A DNA stretch of 35,210 nt from Pseudomonadota bacterium (GTDB taxonomy: Bacteria > Pseudomonadota > Alphaproteobacteria > Paracaedibacterales > JAKBAR01). Below are positions 7,503 through 16,203 of the stretch, one piece after another. The DNA lies in contig JAKBAR010000010.1 of NCBI GenBank assembly GCA_021808925.1, positions 1 through 35,210 of the forward strand. Reading direction: 5' to 3'. Position numbers and translations under genes: made by a program. Each line of letters begins with the position of its first letter. Within the stretch, counting starts at the first letter, position 1. The notes under the pieces were generated by a model. The model saw only the letters and a program-made list of their open reading frames with translations. It made no database searches and had not been told where the DNA came from.

Positions 7503-8684
7503 TTAGCCCAATGTTATTATTTTTTCCAAAGCCCTACAAAAAGTATCAATTTCCTCTTCCGTATTGTAGTAGTGAACAGAAGCTCGCACAATCTCTCTAA
7601 GCCCTCGGTCATCCATATCAAAGCGCGCGTATTCTGCAAGAGAAATCGATGTGTTGATCGAATGGGTGTGTAAAAAAGCTTGCACCTCTTGCGCTGATTG
7701 TGTGGCATGGGAAAAGGTGACAATGCCACATTTTGTCTGCCCCTTATCATGAACTGTGATGTGTGGAAGTGCAGATAATTTTGAACGTAAAGAATGGCCA
7801 AGCGCTTGAACGCGTTTTTGAATATGCTCAACACCCCAAGAATGCGCATAGTCTGCAGCCACACCTAAGCCAATTTTTGCAGCCACATTCGACTCCCACG
7901 TTTCAAAGCGACGGGCATCCGAGCGCAGAATATAGTGATTTTTGGATGTCCACCGCGCTGAATGCAGATCTAAAAAGGGAGGAGAGAGCTTTTCACGGAT
8001 ATCTTCTCGCACGTATAAAAACCCTGTGCCACGAGGACCTCTAAGATATTTTCTCCCCGTCGCCGTAAGGACATGACAGTGCAATTTTTCAACATCAAGA
8101 GACATTTGCCCTACGGATTGACACGCATCCAAAAAATAAAAAACACCTGCATCCTTTGCAATTTTTCCCACCTCTTCTGCGGGATTGACAAGGCCACCGT
8201 TTGTTGGAATGTGGTTGATGCTAATGATTTTGACATGTTTATCAATACGATTTTTAAGTTTTTTGAGGGAAATCTGGCCATGCTCGTCATCGGGAATCAC
8301 ATCAATCGTCACACCATATTTTTGTGCTACATGCATATAAGCAATCACATTGCTGGCGTACTCAGATGTTGTGGTAAGGATTTTATCGCCTGCCTGAAAA
8401 GGAAATCCATAAAACGCCATATCCCACGCTGTTGTGGCACTTGACATCACAGCAATATCTTCAGGTTTTGCATGAATGAGGCGTGCAAGAGACCTATAAA
8501 CACTCGCAATCGCACTTTCTGCAGCCGCTTCGGCTTCATAGCCTCCTATGGTATTTTCTAACGTTAAGTGGTTGATAACAGCCTGACTGACGCATTCGGG
8601 CTGAAGAGAAGCCCCTGCATTATTAAAATGAATTATATTTTTACAGGCTGGCGTCTCTAAACGCGCTTTTTGAATATCAATCAT
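7503..8684 (-). CDS. Class V aminotransferase (PLP-dependent, cysteine-desulfurase-like fold)
   Basis: The 393-residue protein has the fold-type I, class V layout. There is an N-terminal HFNNAGASLQP, a SSATTAWDMAF phosphate-binding region, a TSEYASNVIAY segment, the PLP-ring Asp in YFLDACQSVGQ, and the Schiff-base lysine Lys212 in TATGRKYLRGPRGTGFLYV. The C-terminal domain ends in RASVHYYNTEEEID, seen in many class V enzymes of unassigned substrate. I see no conserved loop cysteine of SufS/IscS type, so cysteine desulfurase activity should not be assumed; members related to this pattern include epimerase-like and lyase-like enzymes. It is 39 bases downstream of cysS on the same strand and may share its transcript. 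Confidence 0.85.
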   Translation of the reverse strand: MIDIQKARLETPACKNIIHFNNAGASLQPECVSQAVINHLTLENTIGGYEAEAAAESAIASVYRSLARLIHAKPEDIAVMSSATTAWDMAFYGFPFQAGDKILTTTSEYASNVIAYMHVAQKYGVTIDVIPDDEHGQISLKKLKNRIDKHVKIISINHIPTNGGLVNPAEEVGKIAKDAGVFYFLDACQSVGQMSLDVEKLHCHVLTATGRKYLRGPRGTGFLYVREDIREKLSPPFLDLHSARWTSKNHYILRSDARRFETWESNVAAKIGLGVAADYAHSWGVEHIQKRVQALGHSLRSKLSALPHITVHDKGQTKCGIVTFSHATQSAQEVQAFLHTHSINTSISLAEYARFDMDDRGLREIVRASVHYYNTEEEIDTFCRALEKIITLG

Positions 8685-8723
8685 TTTTCTGGATTCCTTT
8701 ATGTAATTTTTCTGGGCTGGATT

Positions 8724-10094
8724 TTATTTCCAGCGCCATTTTGTTCCCTCTAAACTATCCTCCAAGAGCACCCCTGCTTCATCAAGCTCCAACCGCAACG
8801 CATCCGCAGCCTTAAAATCACGGTCTTTGCGCGCTTGATTACGACGTTGAATTAGCCCTTCAACAGCCTCCGCCGAAAGAGTTTCTTTTTTCACAGATTG
8901 CATAAACCAATTTTTAGGATTTTGCTCTAAAATACCTAAGAAATACGCTGATTTTTTTAATTTTGCTGCTACTGCTGGGTCTTTTGACTTGTTATAGTCT
9001 GTCACTAAGTTTTGCAAATGTGTTAAGGCAAGTGGCGTATTCATATCATCCAAAAGGGCTTCCATCACAGAGCTATCAGGCTCTACATGAGGGAGGTCAA
9101 CGGAAAAATTACCTGCATCCCCCAACGCACGGTAAAACTTATCAAGAGATTGTTTGGCCTGCATCAGTTGATCTTTTGTAAAATCCAAGGGCTGACGATA
9201 GTGGGATGCTAAAAGCGCATAGCGTATAGTTTCACCCTGATGTTCACTCAGCAAATCGCGCACAGTTAAAAAATTACCAAGAGATTTGGACATTTTAGAG
9301 CCATCCACCATCAGATGACCATTGTGCAGCCAATATTTTGCCATTCGCTCTGTTCCGTGGGCTGCACAACTCTGTGCCACTTCGTTTTCATGATGAGGAA
9401 AAACAAGATCAATACCACCACCATGAATATCAAACTCTTCGCCCAAATACGCAGCACTCATGGCGGAGCACTCAATATGCCATCCAGGACGCCCTCGTCC
9501 CCAGGGGCTATCCCAACCTGGTTCATCCTCATGCGAAGGTTTCCACAGCACAAAGTCACCAGGATTTCTTTTATAAAGAGCGACTTCGATGCGCGCTCCT
9601 GCAATCATCTCATCCAAAGAGCGGCGTGCTAATGCTCCATAATTTTTATATTTCCCTGTCTCAAAAAGCACATGACCTGTCTCAGGATAAGCAAAATCTT
9701 TTTTAATCAACTCTTCGATCATATGAATCATTTGAGGAATATGCTCTGTCGCCCGTGGCTCACGCGTCGGCGGCAAGGCATTGAGGGCGTTCATATCATC
9801 GTGATAGGCTTCTGTTGTACGATCTGTCAGCTGGCGTATGTTTTCCTTATTTTCCTTTGCTGCTGTATTAATTTTATCATCTACATCCGTGATGTTGCGC
9901 ACATACACTACACGTTTATAAAGGTTTTTAAGCAAGCGAAAAAGAACATCAAAAACAACGACAGGGCGGGCATTCCCGATATGGGCAAAGTCGTACACCG
10001 TTGGGCCACACACGTACATACGCACATAGTTCGGATCAAGGGGCTCAAAGGGCTCTTTTTGTTTTGAAAGTGTATTATAGAGCGCAAGCGGCAT
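8724..10094 (-). CDS. cysS: Cysteinyl-tRNA synthetase
   Basis: CysRS charges tRNA-Cys in the cytoplasm. The class I signatures are HIGN at 38-41 and KMSKS at 267-271. Zinc ligands are visible: Cys29 in YVCGPTVYD, then the WHIECSAMSA cysteine and the DIHGGGIDLVFPHHENEVAQS histidine. Length (456) is normal. The ATG at 10094 has AAGGA about eight bases upstream, inside the end of the HAD gene; the two genes overlap by 20 bases in different frames, which suggests translational coupling. Confidence 0.98.
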   Translation of the reverse strand: MPLALYNTLSKQKEPFEPLDPNYVRMYVCGPTVYDFAHIGNARPVVVFDVLFRLLKNLYKRVVYVRNITDVDDKINTAAKENKENIRQLTDRTTEAYHDDMNALNALPPTREPRATEHIPQMIHMIEELIKKDFAYPETGHVLFETGKYKNYGALARRSLDEMIAGARIEVALYKRNPGDFVLWKPSHEDEPGWDSPWGRGRPGWHIECSAMSAAYLGEEFDIHGGGIDLVFPHHENEVAQSCAAHGTERMAKYWLHNGHLMVDGSKMSKSLGNFLTVRDLLSEHQGETIRYALLASHYRQPLDFTKDQLMQAKQSLDKFYRALGDAGNFSVDLPHVEPDSSVMEALLDDMNTPLALTHLQNLVTDYNKSKDPAVAAKLKKSAYFLGILEQNPKNWFMQSVKKETLSAEAVEGLIQRRNQARKDRDFKAADALRLELDEAGVLLEDSLEGTKWRWK

Positions 10095-10701
10095 AAGCGT
10101 GTTCCTTGGACAGTAGATGCTTTAACTCACTTAGATTACCTTTATAAAAATAAGTGTGCCAGCCCTGTGATTCAGCACCGTCAATATTTGCTTTTGTATC
10201 ATCAATCAAAAGAAGCTCGTGAGGCTTTAGATTAAGATCTTTTTCAATATATGTATAAAATTCTTTTTCAGGCTTAATGTACCCTATGTGACAGGAGGAA
10301 AAACACTTCTTAAAGACTGCACCCACTAAGTTCACAATATGTTTTGTGCGATAGGGATCTTGGTTTGTCCCTATATAAGCGAGGATATGCAAAGATTTTA
10401 CAAAATCTATCATTTCAAGATCTACGTAACGATCGTGTTCTAGCCAGTAATTTATATAGACATCAGGGGTAAGGCCAAGATCTTGAAAAAGAGGGTCCTT
10501 AAAAACGGTGGTAAGATGTTCTTTTGTATCAAGCTTTCCCGTCGTCACAGCATACCACTCTGCCTCTGGGTAAATTTTCTCGAAATGTTTTTTAGTAAGA
10601 CCTAAATCCTCTTTGATAGACGAAGACCAAAGATAGCGGCCATTGACGTCTTGCCCTCTAAAAAGTACACCATCAACATCAAAAATAATCGCTTTTATCA
10701 T
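10075..10701 (-). CDS. HAD-superfamily hydrolase (subfamily IA-like)
   Basis: This is a probable cytoplasmic phosphatase of the haloacid dehalogenase superfamily. Motif I is FDVDGVLF with nucleophile Asp8 and Asp10, motif II is near YIGTNQ, motif III is the lysine of IKPEKEFY, and motif IV is LLIDDTKANIDGA. A helical cap lies between motifs I and II, as in class C1 enzymes. The frame opens at a TTG (10743), but the ATG at 10701 places motif I at the N-terminus as usual (208 residues). The gene overlaps cysS by 20 bases. The substrate cannot be named. Confidence 0.82.
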   Translation of the reverse strand: MIKAIIFDVDGVLFRGQDVNGRYLWSSSIKEDLGLTKKHFEKIYPEAEWYAVTTGKLDTKEHLTTVFKDPLFQDLGLTPDVYINYWLEHDRYVDLEMIDFVKSLHILAYIGTNQDPYRTKHIVNLVGAVFKKCFSSCHIGYIKPEKEFYTYIEKDLNLKPHELLLIDDTKANIDGAESQGWHTYFYKGNLSELKHLLSKEHAYAACAL

Positions 10702-10856
10702 TTTCCCCAGCTGTCCAACTTTTTTTTCTTTCCCATAGCACAAATCATTAAAATAACACAGAAAATTAATTTTTTGTAAACTTTATGCACCATAAAATAG
10801 CAACTAAGGGGCATAATGAGTATGCCTTTTTAACATCGAAACCCAAGGAGATAAAA

Positions 10857-11303
10857 ATGCTCGATACAAAAATCAAAGTCATAGCCATAGCCACTTTAAT
10901 GACCTCATCACTTGCAGCGCCCCTGTTGGCATCCGAAGAGAATAATGACAATATTAAAGAGCGTAAGGAAAATGTAAAAAACTTTAATAGAGTGTTGCTC
11001 CGCGATATTCTTAAAAATGTTTTAAAAGAGGGAAGCGTTTCAGACTCAAAGGATTTTTCAAAGCTCCTTAAAAAAGCGTTTAAAGAAATTCAAGATCTTG
11101 AGATGGATAAGGATGATCTCAAACAGGAGCTCATTCCATTTATGCAGGATGTTGTGGACCCACAAAGAATGTATTCAGGCAAAAAAATGTATACAAAAAA
11201 GAGAGCCTATACACCTGGTGCTGACAGCCTGAAGAATGATAAAAACAAAAAACTCTATTCAAAATTTATACACAATGTCTATGAATTAACACGTGGAGAA
11301 TAA
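10857..11303 (+). CDS. Small exported protein, PLLASEE type
   Basis: No known family is recognised. The 148 residues start with a signal peptide ending in AAPLLASEEN, with cleavage probably after LAS. The mature part is charged and helical, with a FSKLLKKAFKEIQDL segment and a C-terminal KFIHNVYELTRGE. The ATG at 10857 has AAGGAG at a good distance; an earlier ATG at 10785 in the same frame lacks one. Two other proteins of the window share the PLLASE cleavage region, and the one at 15716-16096 also has similar KAF(K/N)E and H(N/K)VY elements, so a small paralogous family is possible. The O-antigen-ligase-like gene follows after 23 bases on the same strand, so the two may be co-transcribed. 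Confidence 0.78.
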   Translation: MLDTKIKVIAIATLMTSSLAAPLLASEENNDNIKERKENVKNFNRVLLRDILKNVLKEGSVSDSKDFSKLLKKAFKEIQDLEMDKDDLKQELIPFMQDVVDPQRMYSGKKMYTKKRAYTPGADSLKNDKNKKLYSKFIHNVYELTRGE

Positions 11304-11326
11304 AACAGGCCTAGGATGGGAAAAAT

Positions 11327-13309
11327 ATGACGAAGGAGATCACATGGCCGTTCGCCGATCTTTTCCCTTTTCTCCTATGCCTCTGTTTACCCTGGGTTGG
11401 CCTTACGAGCCTTCCCCCTTTCTATATAGGGATTTGGGTTGATGTAGAGCTCACCTCCATCGCGCTTACCCTGTTAAGCAGCCTTTTATGCTTTTCTCTT
11501 TTTTTTCAGAAAAACTATAAAAAATACGTAGACCATCCGTTTTTTCTATGTTTGGGGGGAATACTTCTGTGGCAAACGCTATGCATAGCCTCATTTTCTA
11601 GCCCTGGATTGGCTCTTATTGGCAACCCCATGAACGGGGAGGGGCTTTCGACATGGGTGAGTTTTTTTCTCATCACACTTTTTTTTGCGTTCTTTTTACA
11701 CTCGAAATATAAAAATTTTCTTGTTATCTCCCTTTGCTTATCCGCGATAACCTTCACAAGTTTGAGCTTTTTGGGCCACCCGCAGTTTGGGATTTACAAA
11801 AATTGGGCGTGGAGTCCTTATGTTTTTCCCTCCTATTTAGCTTTTCTTGGATTATGCGTTCTCAGCTTATCTTTTCTTTACACCTCTAAAGTTCGCTATA
11901 GTCTTATGGCATTAAGTCTTTTCATCCTAGGCGTTTCTTCGAATTTAACCGCCGTTTTTGGTATTTTAATAGCGCTGTGCGCTGTAGGAATCTCCTTTTA
12001 TCTTGCTCAAAAAATACCCCATAGCACTGTTAAAAAATTGGCATCTTTCTATTTATTTTTGCTGCCCCTTTTCATGATTTTTCTTTTTTATTTTTTGCAC
12101 AAAAGTGGCTATTTCCCAACGATTTCATCCAGGTGGAATCAATTTTCATTAGTCTTTCATGCTTTTAGCGACAGTCCTCTTAAGCTCCTGACAGGATTTG
12201 GTTTTGGTCATTACACAGAAATTTTTTTCAAACATTTAACCGATCTCCCTCTTTCGTTTTATAGTCAAGAAAAGTGGAATCCTTCTTGGGATGGAGTAGA
12301 TCGCACCGATTTTCATGCCCATCATGAAGCCCTTCAAGTTCTTTTTTCTACAGGTATTCCTGGTGCATTGCTTTATCTTTTGATGCCACCGTGTCTTTTG
12401 TGGATTACATCCAGGCGTCATTTTTTTCCATGTTTGTTTATTTTAAGTTGTTTTATTATTTTATCATCTTCTTGGTTTCAAATGCCCCTAACCCTTCCTT
12501 TTTCAGCGGCTTTAATGTCTGTTTTTCTAAGGCCGGTTCCTTTTAAAATAAAATATCCAAGGCTATATTTTGCACGCAGTTTCTCATTAATTGCGGGAGC
12601 CCTTCTTCTTTTCTCAAGTATCATTCAGCTCAAAACCGCTCTTGATTTCTCTGAAAACACCTCTTGGTTTGCGCAAAAAATGAATCCATCGCCTCTTTTA
12701 GAAAAAAGCACTATTGATGGTTTATATGATGCTGGAGGGTATCATCTCGCTTTTCATACTCAGTCTTTTGTTGAGGATGCCAAGGAGAGTGACTATGATC
12801 TTTACCCTGATGAAAAAGATCAATTGATGCAGCTCATTCAGCAAAATAATCGCATCCACAATAAAAGTCTTTATGGACTGACAAGCCACCTGAGTCTCAT
12901 GGATTGTTTTTTTAAATGCCTCGTGCAAGATCTCGTGAAAGATACAAAAAATACGGGTGATAAAAATGAAAAGCTATTCAGTGAGTGGGAAAATTTAGTC
13001 GCAATCGCACAATATACAATGCCAAAACGCACGGATTTGCTTGTTCCTTATTTTCGTTTTCTCCTGGGGCATCAGAAAGTAGAGAGTTTGGATACACTCT
13101 GCCATCACATTCTTAGCAATAACCCTGATGATGCCATCGGACTTTGGTTTAAAGGGGCTTCCTTGATTCAGCAGGGCGACAACCAAGGATATTCTTTGAT
13201 GCAAAAAGCCATGACACTTGGTGCAGGCCATTTCATTCCGATCCCCGCAGCTTTAGAAGAAAAGGTTTTCTATTTTAACTTGAATAAAGATGATCCGTTA
13301 ATTTTTTAA
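11327..13309 (+). CDS. O-antigen ligase/polymerase-like membrane protein (Wzy_C family)
   Basis: The 660-residue protein has about ten hydrophobic segments over residues 10-440, then a soluble C-terminal part of about 220 residues. The diagnostic patch is GFGFGHYTEIF, then D328-F-H-A-H-H-E-A-L-Q-V-L-F-S-T-G-I-P-G, the periplasmic-loop signature of WaaL/Wzy_C proteins (PF04932), which join or polymerise undecaprenyl-linked glycans. The C-terminal region from about 450 looks helical and could be TPR-like (LLGHQKVESLDTLCHHILSN and following). Start ATG 11327 is preceded by GGATGGG. No glycosyltransferases are nearby, so whether it acts on LPS, a capsule or a glycoprotein is open. Confidence 0.8.
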   Translation: MTKEITWPFADLFPFLLCLCLPWVGLTSLPPFYIGIWVDVELTSIALTLLSSLLCFSLFFQKNYKKYVDHPFFLCLGGILLWQTLCIASFSSPGLALIGNPMNGEGLSTWVSFFLITLFFAFFLHSKYKNFLVISLCLSAITFTSLSFLGHPQFGIYKNWAWSPYVFPSYLAFLGLCVLSLSFLYTSKVRYSLMALSLFILGVSSNLTAVFGILIALCAVGISFYLAQKIPHSTVKKLASFYLFLLPLFMIFLFYFLHKSGYFPTISSRWNQFSLVFHAFSDSPLKLLTGFGFGHYTEIFFKHLTDLPLSFYSQEKWNPSWDGVDRTDFHAHHEALQVLFSTGIPGALLYLLMPPCLLWITSRRHFFPCLFILSCFIILSSSWFQMPLTLPFSAALMSVFLRPVPFKIKYPRLYFARSFSLIAGALLLFSSIIQLKTALDFSENTSWFAQKMNPSPLLEKSTIDGLYDAGGYHLAFHTQSFVEDAKESDYDLYPDEKDQLMQLIQQNNRIHNKSLYGLTSHLSLMDCFFKCLVQDLVKDTKNTGDKNEKLFSEWENLVAIAQYTMPKRTDLLVPYFRFLLGHQKVESLDTLCHHILSNNPDDAIGLWFKGASLIQQGDNQGYSLMQKAMTLGAGHFIPIPAALEEKVFYFNLNKDDPLIF

Positions 13310-13434
13310 TTTTTTCAAATCACTGTTCCGTTGTATTTGATATTAAAATCAAATTTCTCGAATTTTATAAAAAAGACCATTCCCATAGCTATTATGCTTT
13401 ATATAAAAATAATCAATTAATACGGATGAGTAAA

Positions 13435-14778
13435 CTATAAGAGACTCAGTCTTCTCTTGACCTTTTCATAGCCAAGCAAGGGGAGTAAATCTTTCATTTC
13501 TGGCCCGTGATCTTGTCCTGTAAGGGCTTGACGAAGGGGCATAAAAAGCATTTTTCCCTTACGCCCTGTCCTTTCTTTTAAAACCCCCGTCCACTGTGCC
13601 CATGTTTCCTGGGTAATCGGTGCTTTGGAGAGAAGCTCAAGGGCCGTATGTATGTATTCTCTATCAAGATCTTTAGGCACAGAGATATCTCCGTGAAAAA
13701 TGGTATACCAAGACTTAAAATCCTCCTCAGACTCGATATTCCCTTTGAACAAATCCCACTCTGGTTCTGAGAATTTTGAAAAACCACGTGCCAAAAGTTT
13801 TGGATGCATCGCATCAAAGGGCATCATCGCCATCATTTTATGATTGAGCTCCTTAAGTTCTTCCAAATCAAAACGAGGTTGATTGCGACTAAATGTCTCA
13901 AGATCAAAACTCTCAATCAGGTCCTCTAGGCAAAGAAAAGGTTGAATCGGTAGTGATGTGCCAAGACGCGCTAAAAAAGAACAAAGGGTCATGGGCTCAA
14001 AACCTTGCGTGCGCAATTCACCCACACTCAGACTTCCCAGGCGCTTTGAAAGGCCACTACCGTCTTTATCAACAAGCAACGTCGTATGTCCAAAAGAAAG
14101 CGTTTTTGGATCGCGCCCCAAAGCTTCAAAAAGCTGCACTTGGACGGCTGTATTCGTTACATGGTCCTCGCCTCTGAGGATATGAGTAATGTCTGTATCC
14201 ACATCATCCACAACAGACGTCAGTGTATAAAGATAAGCCCCATCTGCACGCACAAGCACAGGATCACTAAGCGTCCCAGGGCCAAAATGCACAGGCCCAC
14301 GAATAAGATCATTCCACGAAACATCCTTATCCTCAAGCAGAAAACGATAATGGGGGCGGCGACCTTCTTTTTCAAAAGCTTTTTTTTCATCATCTGTTAG
14401 CGCTAAAGCAGCACGGTCATAGCGCGGGGGCTCGCCTCGTCCCAATTGCCGCTTGCGCTTAAATTCAAGCTCTTCAGGCGTTTCATAACAGGGATAGAGC
14501 CGGCCTTTTTCAATCAGCATCTGCATCATTTCTTTATAGCGATCAAACCGCTCGGATTGCTTAAAAAAACTTTGGTGCGTTAGGCCAAGCCACTCAAGGT
14601 CTTCAAGAATAGCAAGCTCATACTCCGGCTTAGAACGCTCGAGGTCCGTATCATCCATGCGCAGCAAGAAATGTCCTTGGTGTTTTTTGGCAAACAGCCA
14701 ATTAATAAGAGCAGCGCGAATATTTCCAATATGGAGATACCCTGTGGGCGACGGTGCAAAACGAACTTTAATGGTCAT
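13435..14778 (-). CDS. gltX: Glutamyl-tRNA synthetase
   Basis: GluRS attaches Glu to tRNA-Glu. The class I motif is HIGN at 16-19 (FAPSPTGYLHIGN) and the second signature is the LSKR at 243-246, here in DGSGLSKRLGSLSV, with Gly in place of the first Lys of the KLSKR form. FLLRMDDTDLERS and ILRGEDHVTNT are typical. It has 447 residues, shorter than E. coli GluRS. Alphaproteobacteria often carry two GltX paralogues with GatCAB correcting Glu-tRNA-Gln; which paralogue this is cannot be settled here. It lies downstream of kdsB on the same strand, 134 bases away. Confidence 0.95.
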   Translation of the reverse strand: MTIKVRFAPSPTGYLHIGNIRAALINWLFAKKHQGHFLLRMDDTDLERSKPEYELAILEDLEWLGLTHQSFFKQSERFDRYKEMMQMLIEKGRLYPCYETPEELEFKRKRQLGRGEPPRYDRAALALTDDEKKAFEKEGRRPHYRFLLEDKDVSWNDLIRGPVHFGPGTLSDPVLVRADGAYLYTLTSVVDDVDTDITHILRGEDHVTNTAVQVQLFEALGRDPKTLSFGHTTLLVDKDGSGLSKRLGSLSVGELRTQGFEPMTLCSFLARLGTSLPIQPFLCLEDLIESFDLETFSRNQPRFDLEELKELNHKMMAMMPFDAMHPKLLARGFSKFSEPEWDLFKGNIESEEDFKSWYTIFHGDISVPKDLDREYIHTALELLSKAPITQETWAQWTGVLKERTGRKGKMLFMPLRQALTGQDHGPEMKDLLPLLGYEKVKRRLSLL

Positions 14779-14912
14779 ACATATTTTCGTGATGTTATTT
14801 TTCTATAACACTACCTTTTCTTAACGCTAAAAGTCTAGAATTTGCATGTCTTAAGCATGCATTCTGCTCTAAACACTAACAACCCACCGAAAAAATATCT
14901 CTTTTTGAAGCA

Positions 14913-15644
14913 TTAAGCCGCGATTAGTTTTTTCACTTTTTCAAGATCTTCGGGGGTATCCACACTTTGAGGAATGGAATTGACAACCACAACATCAATA
15001 CGCATCCCATCTTCAAGGGCGCGCAACTGCTCTAGGCGCTCACTTTGCTCAAGGTAAGAAGGTTTAAGACTCACAAATCTTTTTAAAACATCGCGCTTGT
15101 AGCCATACACGCCAATATGATGATAAAGATCTTTTCCCTCACTGGGGATACTCGAGCGGGAGAAATAATGTGCTTGTGTTTTTGAGCCTATAGGCACACT
15201 TTTCATCGCAATTTTTACAACATTTATATTGGTACGATCCCCCTCATCAAGGGATTTTGCTGCAATGGTTGTCATATCATGATCACTCTCAGACATAAAA
15301 GTCGCCATCATTTTAAGGTCATCCGGGTTTAAATTAGGCTGGTCGCCTTGAACATTAATAATCAATTGATATGCCCCCTTGGGATCAAAAATTTCTGCGG
15401 CTGCATGCACACGGTCCGTTCCCGAAGGAAGTTCTGGATCTGTCATCACAGCCACACCGCCATGGGCCTCCACAGCCTCTTTAATCGCTTCACCGTCACA
15501 CGCCACAATTACAGGACCAATATTGGCTGCCATCGCTTGCTGCATCACGCGCACAATCATGGGAATGCCATGAATATCCGCAAGGGGTTTATTGGGCAAA
15601 CGCACAGCCGCCATACGCGCGGGAATAACAGTCAAAATTGTCAT
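14913..15644 (-). CDS. kdsB: 3-deoxy-manno-octulosonate cytidylyltransferase (CMP-KDO synthetase)
   Basis: KdsB activates Kdo to CMP-Kdo for the LPS inner core. The N-terminal nucleotide-binding signature VIPARMAAVRLPNKPLADI is clear. VVACDGEAI, DPELPSGTDRVHAA and INVQGDQPNL follow, then the AHYFSRSSIP and HHIGVYGYKRDVL segments that bind Kdo and metal. The frame extends to 15677, but the ATG at 15644 has AAGGA at good spacing and gives the family N-terminus (243 residues). It supports an LPS-bearing outer membrane. Confidence 0.96.
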   Translation of the reverse strand: MTILTVIPARMAAVRLPNKPLADIHGIPMIVRVMQQAMAANIGPVIVACDGEAIKEAVEAHGGVAVMTDPELPSGTDRVHAAAEIFDPKGAYQLIINVQGDQPNLNPDDLKMMATFMSESDHDMTTIAAKSLDEGDRTNINVVKIAMKSVPIGSKTQAHYFSRSSIPSEGKDLYHHIGVYGYKRDVLKRFVSLKPSYLEQSERLEQLRALEDGMRIDVVVVNSIPQSVDTPEDLEKVKKLIAA

Positions 15645-15715
15645 AAATGTCCTTGAACTCCAAAATCTGATGGGCAAAGATTATCATAGTGAAACTCAAA
15701 AAAGGGAAATTTTTT

Positions 15716-16096
15716 ATGAAACATGCATTTAGAATGTTCGCATTTCTATTTTTATGTGTGCAGGTTTTGAACATTGATCCTCTTTTGGCGTCTGAAGATC
15801 TTCAGGAAAGGGAAAAATCTAAAATTTACCTCTTTCCTTCTGCTGAAAAAATCGAAAAGGGTGTATTAGAGTCACTAGGTCTGAAGAATTTCTTAGAAAT
15901 ATCAAAGATTCATGAAAAGCTTGGTAATCAGAAAAAATCCTATGATGAGATTAAAGAAGCTCTCTGGAAAGCATTCAATGAATGGGTCTGTAACGATACA
16001 AAAAACCCTAATGAACGAGACCTCCTTATGACCCATGTTCACAAGGTTTATAACTCTATATTCGAAAGATTCCTCGCCTTAGCAACGCCTCTTTAA
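15716..16096 (+). CDS. Small exported protein, PLLASED type
   Basis: The family is not recognised. The 126-residue product opens with a signal peptide (MKHAFRMFAFLFLCVQVLNI) ending in DPLLASEDL. The mature part is helical and includes EIKEALWKAFNEWVC and THVHKVYNSIFERF. Those two segments resemble KAFKE and HNVYEL in the exported protein at 10857-11303, and 17 nucleotides of the signal-peptide end are identical to the exported-protein gene at 22002-22505. The ATG at 15716 has AGGGAA upstream. It is divergent from kdsB and precedes hemB by about 107 bases. Confidence 0.75.
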   Translation: MKHAFRMFAFLFLCVQVLNIDPLLASEDLQEREKSKIYLFPSAEKIEKGVLESLGLKNFLEISKIHEKLGNQKKSYDEIKEALWKAFNEWVCNDTKNPNERDLLMTHVHKVYNSIFERFLALATPL

Positions 16097-16181
16097 CCGG
16101 AGTCAAAGCTATAAAAAATTTCCTTTGAGGGGGGAGATGATTGACAAAATCTTTAAAAATGTAAAAATAACGCTAATGATT

Positions 16182-16190
16182 TGATATAAT
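16182..16190 (+). promoter_or_regulatory. Extended -10 promoter of hemB
   Basis: TGATATAAT gives a perfect -10 (16185-16190) with an upstream TG. Transcription would start about seven bases later, near 16197, leaving a leader of roughly seven bases before the hemB ATG at 16204, with no Shine-Dalgarno. A perfect -35 TTGACA stands at 16141-16146, too far to pair with this -10. Confidence 0.5.
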
Positions 16191-16203
16191 TCTGGTCGCG
16201 CTT

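Noticed and set aside
13336-13353. TTTGAT/ATCAAA hairpin between the O-antigen-ligase-like gene and gltX as a terminator
   Set aside because: Stem is six AT-rich pairs and the flanks lack a run of Ts; too weak to call.
14835-14865. TGCATG/CATGCA inverted repeat between kdsB and gltX as a terminator
   Set aside because: Six-pair stem without a T-run on either strand and no sign of function beyond symmetry.
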